This document shows positions 1 through 5,346 of a DNA stretch of 5,346 bases, piece by piece; the first letter of the stretch is position 1, and every line of letters starts with the position of its first letter. Source of the stretch: DASYSA01 sp036003885 (GTDB lineage: Bacteria; Acidobacteriota; Blastocatellia; UBA7656). Under the pieces are notes generated by a model. It saw only the letters and a list, made by a program, of their open reading frames with translations, searched no databases and was not told the DNA's origin. Where the stretch lies: contig DASYSA010000368.1 of assembly GCA_036003885.1 (NCBI GenBank), positions 1 through 5,346 of the forward strand. Direction: 5' to 3'. A program made the translations under genes and the position numbers.

Positions 1-3000
1 TATTGTTCTGCGCTGTTGCTGTCATCGGGCAGACCAACAGGGGAGGCATCAGCGGAACGGTGGTCGACCCTTCCGGAGCGGTTATCCACGGGGCGACCGT
101 CACCATCACCAACATCGGAACCAATCAGGTATCGAAGCTAACGACTTCCGAATCGGGATCGTACACGGCCACTTCGCTCGAGCCCGTGGGATACAGAATT
201 ACTGTGGAAGCGCCGGGCTTCAAGAAGGCTGTGGTGGAAGGGGTGAAGGTAGACACGGCGACCACGGCGACTGTGAATGTAACGCTGGAACCTGGCGGCA
301 TCGAGAACGTGATCACGGTTTCAGGGGCGGATCTGCTGCCGCTAAATAAGGAATCGGGCACCTCGGGTCAAACTATCACCGAGCGCCAGATCGTAGAGAT
401 GCCTCTGAACAACCGCAGTGTCCTGGACCTTGCCCTGACGGTTGGAAATGTCTCCGGTGTTGCCGGTACTGAAGATCCGGAACTAAGCTCCGGGGAAATT
501 CCTGCTCCTGGGTTCAATATCAACGTCAACGGCGGTCGAGCGGGAAGTACAGCGATACTCGCGGACGGCGCGAGAAACACCGGGGTAGGCCTGGGCCGAG
601 CGCTTGTCACATTTTCGCCGGACACCATCCAGGAGTTCACGGTGCAGACCTCCAACTTTTCAGCCGAGTACGGGCAGACCGGCGGCGGCGTGATCAATAT
701 GACCACGAAGTCGGGGACGAACAAGTACAATGGCCTCTTCTACTGGTATCACCGCAACCCGTCGCTTAACGCGGCGCCCTTCACGACGAGCACGAACAAC
801 CGGCCGGAGTCCAATCGCCGGCAGCACCAGTTCGGACTTACCGTGGGAGGCCCGGTGTGGCTGCCTAAAGTCTACGACGGGCATGACCGTACGTTCTTTT
901 TCGTCGCGTTCGAGCCCCGGTACTACTACGATGGTACGCAGGGAACCCTGTTGTTGCCCACGGCGGCCATGCTCAACGGCGACTTCAGCAACGTGGTGGC
1001 GGTCAACGGAGGATACGCCCCGCGCGATGTCGCTGAGCGTTTCGGGTTACAGACGCAGGTTCGCGACGCTACAATCTACAACCAGTTTGTCGTCACCGGT
1101 AATCAGTTTCAGAGAGCCACCCTGGCGGCGGGCGCGAGTTTCCCGGTCTTTCCCGGCAATCGAATCCCTGCGAGCATGCTGGATCCCGTCTCCATCGGTT
1201 TGTTGAAGTACCTACCGAAGGCCGGTGAGTATTTCCTCTCTGATGGCAACTTGCGGAATTATGTGATCCCAAACTTCGTAAAGAACCTGGAAAGGCGCTT
1301 GACTGTGCGCCTCGACCACCAGATCACCGGGTCGAACCGTCTCAGCGGGCGATACACCCAGGTGCCGATCCGTGGCGACCGCGGGCGCGGTGACTTCCAG
1401 GTCGGAAGAGACGAAATCAATACTGGAGGAACAGACTATAGTTGGGCGAAGCAGGTCTTGTTGACGGATACGCATTTGTTCTCGCCCAGGGTGATCAATG
1501 AGCTGCGCGTCAATTACACCTTTGGAAGATTCACTCGCAACCTTCCTCCGATGTTTGACGCGTTGACTGGGCGGAACTTCTCCACGGAGCTTGGGCTCCC
1601 GAGCATAACGCCAGGCGGCCTGCCCGAATTCAGCCTCACTCCCGCCCCAACTGCCTCCATCGGCTTTAGTCAGTCGCAGCAGAATGAGAACGCGGAGCAC
1701 ACCTACGGTATCTCAGACAATCTTTCGTGGGTGCGCGGTAACATGAGTTGGAAGTTTGGAGTGGATCTAACCCAGCAGCGATTGAAGACGATTCCACTTT
1801 TCGGAGCGTCGGGCGGCAGATATGAATTCAACCGGAATCGCACTCTCAGCAACAGCAACGGTCAGACCGCCGGCAACGGAGGCATCGAGTTCGCTCACTT
1901 CCTGCTTGGCGTCTACAACCTGGCCACACTGCGGGAGATCCTGATCCCGTACTACTATCAATGGAACTCGGCAGCTGGCTTCGCGCAGAACGACTGGAAG
2001 GTGAAACCGAATCTGACTCTGAACATCGGCTTACGCTATGCACTCAGTCTGCCCCGGACCGAGAAGTACGACCACCAGGGCGCCTTTTTGCCGGAGCTGG
2101 CAAAAGAGTACCCGCTGCCGGCGCCGGTGACCCTGCCGGACGGCACGGTGATTACCAAGGCGCTGGTGCCTCCGTTTGGGTATTCTGGAAAAGGAGGCCG
2201 ATCGCGATACATATTCCCGGTTGAGAAGCTGAACTTCGAACCGCGCTTCGGATTCGCATGGACCCCGAAGCTATTCGGCCTGAATCGGGATCGAGACGTG
2301 TTGGTAGTGCGCGGGGGCTACGGTCTCGCTCACGCGCCGCTGACAGGGATGAATCGGAATCCGAGCCCGGATTTTGCTTCCGGCACTACCGGCTTCGGCA
2401 CTTTCGATAATCGCGAGGAGAATCCTGGATTCGCCGCGCGACTATGCTGTAACAAGCCAGTGTTGACTGCGCTAACGCCCGATCAGTTTCTTGCCATTCC
2501 GGAAGACGGGCTCATCTACCTCAACAGCATCAATCTGGTCGCGGCGGCTAACGCGATCTCGTCGAATACACATGTGCCTTACGTACAGAGTTGGAGCGCC
2601 GCGCTCGCCTATGAGCTGTCGCAGAATACTGTTGTCGAGGTCTCGTATAACGGCAGCAAGGGAACCCATCTCTTTCTGGCTCCGACAAACCTCAATCAGG
2701 TTCCGTCGTCCGTGGCGGAAGCCTACTGGTCGCGCGGCCTCGATCCGCTCAACCCGAATGTGAACGACCCGCTGGGACGCCGCACCCCGACCGGCGCTCT
2801 AGTTAACTTCTCGCCGGCCTATCTCGGCACCAAGTACCTCGGATTCGAGGGTCTGAGTGAGGCTTTCAATGCCTCGGCCAATAGCATTCGAAATGCGGCT
2901 ACGATCAGCCTGCGCCGGGGCCACTCGCGGGGACTTTCGTACACGGTTAATTACACGTTTGCCAAGAGCATCGACGATGCTTCGGATGCTGGAGACGTGA

Positions 3001-3974
3001 GGTTTGTGAACTTGAACGTGCGCTCAATAGGCCATGTGAATTATGGAGCGCCGAGATCTGCCGACCGCTCGGTCTCGCTGTTTGATATCAAGCACGCGTT
3101 CAGCACCTCCTTCTTGTACGATCTGCCTTTCGGCCGCGGCCGCTCGCTCCTTTCAAACGCACCGCGGCTAGTGGATAAGTTGATCGGAGGTTGGAGCCTC
3201 AGTGGGATCGGTCGCATCCAGGGGGGTCTTCCGATGGTAGTCTTCCTCCGCGACGACAATAGAGTCGGTGTTGAGGGAAATGTACGAGCCATTCGGCCGG
3301 ACCTGGTTCCCGGTGTCCCATTGAAAAACCCGCTATGGACTTCGAATTGTCCGACCGGTGCGCTTTGCGAACCATACTTCAACCCGTCGGCTTTCATGCG
3401 GCCTTTGAAGGGAAGCCTCGGGAACGCGCCTCGCTCTTTCGACGGTGCTCGGGGGCCGACCCAGCACCTTCTTGACCTGTCGATTCAGAAGAACTTTCCG
3501 CTTGACGGCGAGGGAAAGCGTCGCTTGCAAGTACGGATTGATGCAATCAACGCCTTCAACCACCCGTTCTTCAGGATTGGCAGGCTTGAGGATGCGGGGG
3601 AGATCTTCGCTGCCCCTAACGAGGGAGTGTTGAGCAACGGAGATTACGACCTGTGGGCGGCAGCAGTCCCTGGCCGGCCGGCGAGAACGACGCCGGCAGG
3701 CGCTGCGACCCTGGCTCAGATCAATTCAATCGTCACAGGCAACCGCATTCCGGGGACGACTTCGCTGCGCCCGGACTTTTTTCACTTCCCTTTGCCGCCG
3801 GGCTTCTTCTCGTTGAACCCGAACTCGTTGGATATTACGACTCTGGAGGGTTTCAGGCTTTACCGCATGCGGCAGTCGTACACGCCTGATCGCTGGGGCT
3901 TTCTGGATGTGACTGCAGGTCGATCGGGGTACACCCCGAGGTTTATCCAGATCGCGTTGAAGCTGTACTTCTAG
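1..3974 (+). CDS. TonB-dependent receptor, Oar-like, with N-terminal carboxypeptidase-regulatory-like domain (5' partial)
   Basis: Outer-membrane beta-barrel protein, probably importing a large ligand such as an oligosaccharide with energy from TonB. The reading frame is open at the left edge (first full codon at 3) and runs 1323 codons to TAG at 3972-3974, so the true start is upstream. Residues 1-10 (ending AVAVIGQ) look like the tail of a signal peptide, so probably only 10-25 residues are missing. Residues about 13-98 form a CarboxypepD_reg-like beta-sandwich (GGISGTVVDPSGAVIHGATV, then GSYTATSLEPVGYRITVEAPGF). The plug spans about 105-250: the Oar-type MPLNNRSVLDLAL at 133-145, NINVNGGRAGSTAILADGA at 172-190, and the conserved SAEYGQTGGGVINMTTKSGTN at 220-240. 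The remaining roughly 1070 residues fit a barrel, with late family signatures YDLPFGRGR and INAFNHPFF, and a terminal FIQIALKLYF whose final Phe matches the outer-membrane insertion signal. No TonB box was recognised. The ligand is unknown; proximity to two exported carbohydrate enzymes suggests a sugar compound. Confidence 0.95.
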   Translation, partial: LFCAVAVIGQTNRGGISGTVVDPSGAVIHGATVTITNIGTNQVSKLTTSESGSYTATSLEPVGYRITVEAPGFKKAVVEGVKVDTATTATVNVTLEPGGIENVITVSGADLLPLNKESGTSGQTITERQIVEMPLNNRSVLDLALTVGNVSGVAGTEDPELSSGEIPAPGFNINVNGGRAGSTAILADGARNTGVGLGRALVTFSPDTIQEFTVQTSNFSAEYGQTGGGVINMTTKSGTNKYNGLFYWYHRNPSLNAAPFTTSTNNRPESNRRQHQFGLTVGGPVWLPKVYDGHDRTFFFVAFEPRYYYDGTQGTLLLPTAAMLNGDFSNVVAVNGGYAPRDVAERFGLQTQVRDATIYNQFVVTGNQFQRATLAAGASFPVFPGNRIPASMLDPVSIGLLKYLPKAGEYFLSDGNLRNYVIPNFVKNLERRLTVRLDHQITGSNRLSGRYTQVPIRGDRGRGDFQVGRDEINTGGTDYSWAKQVLLTDTHLFSPRVINELRVNYTFGRFTRNLPPMFDALTGRNFSTELGLPSITPGGLPEFSLTPAPTASIGFSQSQQNENAEHTYGISDNLSWVRGNMSWKFGVDLTQQRLKTIPLFGASGGRYEFNRNRTLSNSNGQTAGNGGIEFAHFLLGVYNLATLREILIPYYYQWNSAAGFAQNDWKVKPNLTLNIGLRYALSLPRTEKYDHQGAFLPELAKEYPLPAPVTLPDGTVITKALVPPFGYSGKGGRSRYIFPVEKLNFEPRFGFAWTPKLFGLNRDRDVLVVRGGYGLAHAPLTGMNRNPSPDFASGTTGFGTFDNREENPGFAARLCCNKPVLTALTPDQFLAIPEDGLIYLNSINLVAAANAISSNTHVPYVQSWSAALAYELSQNTVVEVSYNGSKGTHLFLAPTNLNQVPSSVAEAYWSRGLDPLNPNVNDPLGRRTPTGALVNFSPAYLGTKYLGFEGLSEAFNASANSIRNAATISLRRGHSRGLSYTVNYTFAKSIDDASDAGDVRFVNLNVRSIGHVNYGAPRSADRSVSLFDIKHAFSTSFLYDLPFGRGRSLLSNAPRLVDKLIGGWSLSGIGRIQGGLPMVVFLRDDNRVGVEGNVRAIRPDLVPGVPLKNPLWTSNCPTGALCEPYFNPSAFMRPLKGSLGNAPRSFDGARGPTQHLLDLSIQKNFPLDGEGKRRLQVRIDAINAFNHPFFRIGRLEDAGEIFAAPNEGVLSNGDYDLWAAAVPGRPARTTPAGAATLAQINSIVTGNRIPGTTSLRPDFFHFPLPPGFFSLNPNSLDITTLEGFRLYRMRQSYTPDRWGFLDVTAGRSGYTPRFIQIALKLYF

Positions 3975-4020
3975 CAGCAGGCAGTAGGCAGCAGGCAGTA
4001 GGCAGCGGGCAGTAGGCAGA
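3974..4020 (+). repeat. Left heptad array, GCAGYAG, six units plus a partial
   Basis: Seven-base units in register: GCAGCAG (3974), GCAGTAG (3981), GCAGCAG (3988), GCAGTAG (3995), GCAGCGG (4002), GCAGTAG (4009), then partial GCAGA (4016). The fifth base alternates C/T between successive units, which suggests a 14-base higher-order unit. The array starts on the G of the receptor TAG codon, so the receptor's C-terminus (ending in the usual Phe) is not altered by it. Confidence 0.9.
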
Positions 4021-4100
4021 AGGAGGTCCACAGTTGGCATAGGCTGAACTCGCGCAGCCGGGAATGCATTCATTTTGCCTTACCACTATGGAGGACGGCT

Positions 4101-4140
4101 TACTGCCTGCCGCCTGCTGCCGACTGCCTGCTGCGTGCTG
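4101..4140 (-). repeat. Right heptad array, inverted relative to the left array
   Basis: Five degenerate seven-base units on the + strand: TACTGCC (4101), TGCCGCC (4108), TGCTGCC (4115), GACTGCC (4122), TGCTGCG (4129), followed by TGCTG (4136-4140). These are the reverse complement of the GCAGYAG heptads at 3974-4020, with more divergence from unit to unit. It forms the right arm of the palindromic element. Confidence 0.85.
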
Positions 4141-4141
4141 T

Positions 4142-4165
4142 CCTTGATTCGCAGTTTCTTCAAGG
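4142..4165 (+). promoter_or_regulatory. Ribosome-binding site of the DUF1080 gene inside a small hairpin
   Basis: AAGG at 4162-4165 lies 8 bases before the ATG at 4174 and is the only Shine-Dalgarno-like match at suitable spacing, which supports that start. CCTTGA (4142-4147) is the exact reverse complement of TCAAGG (4160-4165), with a 12-base loop, so the AAGG would be paired if the hairpin forms. The stem is short (6 bp), so its stability and any regulatory effect are uncertain. It begins immediately after the heptad element ends. Confidence 0.45.
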
Positions 4166-4173
4166 TTACGCTG

Positions 4174-4977
4174 ATGGCCACGATGCTTAAGATAGTCCTC
4201 GCGCTGATATTGATTCTGCCTGTGGTCGCTCAACAGCGACGGCCCGCCTTGAATGATGGCGAGGCGCACGGCGACCCTCCATTTCTGTTGGAAGAGGGCT
4301 GGACGCCATTGTTGAGCGGGACAGACCTCTCAGGCTGGCATGGCCAGGGTTCGGGCGAGAACCAGTGGTTCACCACGAAGGGCATCTTGTGGGAGCGGCT
4401 CTTGGGGCCTACACGCCTGGGTGCGATACCGGGCCGGGTGCCCGGCGGCACGATTCTGAATGGACCCAATGGCCGGACCGTGAACCTTGTGAGCGATCAG
4501 AAGCTCGGAGATGTCGAGTTGTGGGTGGAGTACATGATCTCGAAAGGCTCGAACTCCGGCGTGTACCTTCAGGGCTTGTACGAAGTGCAGGTGTTTGACA
4601 GTTGGGGATCGACCGAGCCGATGACCACCTCCGATGGCGGCGCCATCTACCATCGCTGGATCAACGAGCAGGGGGTCGGAGGATCTCCGCCGAGTCGCAA
4701 TGCTTCACGACGGCCCGGTGAATGGCAGTCTTTCTATATTTGGTTCCGCGCGCCTCGCTTCGGTGCCAACGGGAAGAAGACTGAAAACGCGAAGTTCATC
4801 CGAGTACTCCACAACGGCCTCTCGATCCAGAGCAACGTGGAAGTGGACGGACCGACTCGCGCGGCTATGGACATTCCCGAAGCGGCGACAAATCCGATCA
4901 TGCTTCAGGGCGATCATGGCCCCGTGGCATACCGGAACATCTACGTGCGCCCGTTGCGCGAGATCATCAAAAGGTAG
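4174..4977 (+). CDS. Secreted DUF1080 protein (3-keto-disaccharide hydrolase family)
   Basis: Encodes 267 residues from ATG at 4174 to TAG at 4975-4977. Residues 1-20 form a classical signal peptide: one Lys at 6, hydrophobic run IVLALILILPVVA, likely cleavage near VVAQ, so the product is exported. An in-frame ATG at 4183 would give a signal only three residues shorter; 4174 is preferred for its AAGG at 8 bases. The mature part is a single concanavalin-like DUF1080 domain (PF06439): opening GWTPLLSGTDLSGWHG (42-57), ELWVEYMISKGSNSGVYLQG (115-134), YEVQVFDSWG (136-145), GGAIYHRW (155-162), RRPGEWQSFYIWFRAPRF (179-196), and the closing IMLQGDHGPVAYRNIYVRPL (242-261). The length is normal for a one-domain member. 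Characterised relatives cleave 3-keto glycosides made by sugar 3-dehydrogenases; activity and substrate here are inferred from family only. It lies 199 bases after the receptor and 49 bases before the Tat-signal gene, so an operon with the latter is plausible. Confidence 0.9.
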   Translation: MATMLKIVLALILILPVVAQQRRPALNDGEAHGDPPFLLEEGWTPLLSGTDLSGWHGQGSGENQWFTTKGILWERLLGPTRLGAIPGRVPGGTILNGPNGRTVNLVSDQKLGDVELWVEYMISKGSNSGVYLQGLYEVQVFDSWGSTEPMTTSDGGAIYHRWINEQGVGGSPPSRNASRRPGEWQSFYIWFRAPRFGANGKKTENAKFIRVLHNGLSIQSNVEVDGPTRAAMDIPEAATNPIMLQGDHGPVAYRNIYVRPLREIIKR

Positions 4978-4982
4978 GAAAG
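4976..4982 (+). promoter_or_regulatory. Possible displaced Shine-Dalgarno for the Tat-signal gene
   Basis: AGGAAAG overlaps the DUF1080 stop codon and is the best purine-rich ribosome-binding match upstream of the ATG at 5027, but it is 44 bases away. The bases directly before that ATG (AAATTCTTC) contain no Shine-Dalgarno sequence. The intervening DNA is the self-complementary TTCGAAA array, which if folded would bring the motif close to the start codon. Otherwise the gene uses SD-independent initiation. Confidence 0.25.
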
Positions 4983-4995
4983 AATTTCGAAATTC
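4982..4995. repeat. Perfect 14-base palindrome at the head of the heptad array
   Basis: GAATTTCGAAATTC equals its own reverse complement. It overlaps the first units of the TTCGAAA array and is more symmetric than the rest because a T on the left (4985) balances the A spacer on the right (4992). It could be a protein-binding dyad or simply a product of the array's composition; nothing in the sequence decides. Confidence 0.6.
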
Positions 4996-5023
4996 GAAAT
5001 TCGAAATTCGAAATTCGAAATTC
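4986..5023 (+). repeat. Perfect TTCGAAA heptad tandem array, 5.4 copies
   Basis: Five exact TTCGAAA units start at 4986, 4993, 5000, 5007 and 5014, followed by TTC (5021-5023), with no substitutions. Each unit carries the six-base palindrome TTCGAA separated by one A, so the strand can fold on itself with 6-bp blocks separated by A-A mismatches. It takes up 38 of the 49 bases between the DUF1080 stop and the next start codon and is far more AT-rich than its surroundings. The uniform units suggest recent slippage expansion. The sequence is unrelated to the GCAGYAG arrays but has the same 7-base period. Confidence 0.95.
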
Positions 5024-5026
5024 TTC

Positions 5027-5346
5027 ATGAAGCAATTATCGCGGCGCAGGTTTCTGGGGACGCTCCTTGCGTCGGGGGGAATGATCCCTGCAACCGCGGG
5101 TCGCAGTTCTACGCCGGCAAATCCGCGCGGGGACTTCCAGCCTTCAGGCCAATCAGGAACAATTGATCGACAAGCGCTGGTGGATCGTCACAGCCCTCTA
5201 CTTCGACGGCTCGACCCTCTCTCGCCGCTGTCTGTCGGAAACGGCGAGTTCGCTTTCACCGCCGATATCACCGGACTTCAAACATTCCCCCGAGAGTATG
5301 AGAGCGCAATGCCGCTCTGCACGCTGTCGCAATGGGGGTGGCATAC
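5027..5346 (+). CDS. Tat-exported glycosidase-like protein, probably six-hairpin (GH65-like) family (3' partial)
   Basis: The first 106 codons of a gene that runs off the right edge. The ATG at 5027 is chosen because it places a twin-arginine signal at the very N-terminus: SRRRFLG at residues 5-11, a weakly hydrophobic stretch TLLASGGMIPATA (12-24), then a polar mature start. The product is therefore expected to be folded before export through the Tat system. After a linker (about 25-45) comes a conserved-looking block: RHSP (54-57), LDPLSPLSVGNGEFAFTAD (62-80), ITGLQTFP (81-88) and PLCTLSQWGWH (96-106). This block resembles, from memory, the N-terminal part of proteins often annotated as GH65-like or six-hairpin glycosidases; the catalytic region lies beyond the window, so the enzyme class stays provisional. 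The frame is also open upstream through the heptad array, but no better start is seen. It probably acts with the preceding DUF1080 protein on glycosides outside the cytoplasm. Confidence 0.75.
   Translation, partial: MKQLSRRRFLGTLLASGGMIPATAGRSSTPANPRGDFQPSGQSGTIDRQALVDRHSPLLRRLDPLSPLSVGNGEFAFTADITGLQTFPREYESAMPLCTLSQWGWH

Larger units (their letters stand above)
3974..4141. repeat. Composite inverted-repeat element built of GCAGYAG heptads
   Basis: This block fills most of the 199-base spacer between the receptor and the DUF1080 gene. Its left arm (3974-4019) and the reverse complement of its right arm (4096-4141) agree at about 36 of 46 positions by hand alignment, and five of the ten differences would still pair as G-U in RNA. 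The symmetry continues inward, less perfectly: 4027-4044 is similar to the reverse complement of 4077-4092. That leaves an unpaired centre of about 32 bases (4045-4076). The first base of the element is the last base of the receptor stop codon. No target-site duplication was seen and no T-run follows the right arm. It resembles REP-like or MITE-like non-autonomous elements, but no family was identified. Confidence 0.8.

Noticed and set aside
1212..1700. Minus-strand 162-codon open frame inside the receptor gene
   Set aside because: It lies wholly within the well-supported receptor reading frame, has no recognisable domain, and is typical of shadow frames in GC-rich coding DNA. The same holds for the plus-strand 730-1206 frame.
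3130..3146. GC-rich palindrome CGGCCGCGGCCG inside the receptor gene
   Set aside because: It encodes part of the conserved PFGRGR motif with ordinary GC-rich codon choice, so coding constraint explains it.
3974..4140. CRISPR-like array
   Set aside because: Units are 7 bases with no spacers and occur in inverted orientation, which does not fit CRISPR architecture.
3974..4141. Intrinsic terminator after the receptor
   Set aside because: The palindrome is strong but is not followed by a T-run; the only TTTT (4073-4076) lies in the loop. A role in termination is possible but not supported by a classical signature.
4075..4173. A longer start (TTG at 4075) for the DUF1080 gene
   Set aside because: It would translate through the heptad arm into a Cys/Leu-rich low-complexity leader and bury the clear signal peptide. 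ATG 4174 has an AAGG at proper distance and begins the signal peptide directly.
3975..4173. Sigma70-type promoter for the DUF1080 gene
   Set aside because: No pair of -35 and -10 boxes with acceptable spacing and similarity was found in the non-repeat parts of the spacer.
3726..4269. Minus-strand open frames across the GCAGYAG arrays (LLPTA-like repeats)
   Set aside because: The apparent peptides are translations of the heptad repeats (7-base period gives a 7-residue repeat) and overlap two solid plus-strand genes. There is no domain or plausible ribosome-binding site.

Overview
The window reads as part of a chromosome from an Acidobacteriota-like bacterium, most likely of the Solibacter/Bryobacter type. 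This is an inference from three things. The first is a very long Oar-type TonB-dependent receptor with an N-terminal carboxypeptidase-regulatory-like domain. The second is a DUF1080 (3-keto-disaccharide hydrolase) secreted protein together with a Tat-exported glycosidase-like protein. The third is fairly GC-rich coding DNA separated by short spacers full of heptanucleotide repeats. All three genes are on the + strand, and nothing convincing is encoded on the - strand.

Layout: positions 1-3974 hold a receptor gene whose 5' end lies outside the window. Positions 3974-4141 hold a repeat element in the spacer: six GCAGYAG heptads, a central segment, then an inverted copy of the heptads, so the whole block is one long imperfect palindrome. 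Positions 4142-4165 form a small hairpin that covers the likely ribosome-binding site of the next gene. Positions 4174-4977 encode a 267-residue secreted DUF1080 protein. The 49-base spacer that follows is almost entirely a second, unrelated heptad array (TTCGAAA, 5.4 copies, 4986-5023). From 5027 to the window end runs the first 106 codons of a Tat-signal protein that resembles six-hairpin (GH65-like) glycosidases.

Taken together the genes look like a small carbohydrate-scavenging locus: an outer-membrane receptor for an oligosaccharide or glycoside, and two exported enzymes acting on glycosidic substrates. The substrate cannot be read from the sequence, and no SusD-like protein, regulator or sugar oxidoreductase is visible here. 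No RNA gene, CRISPR array, insertion sequence or integrase was found. The least ordinary content is the pair of heptad-repeat spacers, both with strong dyad symmetry and both positioned to influence expression of the downstream gene; their function is unproven.
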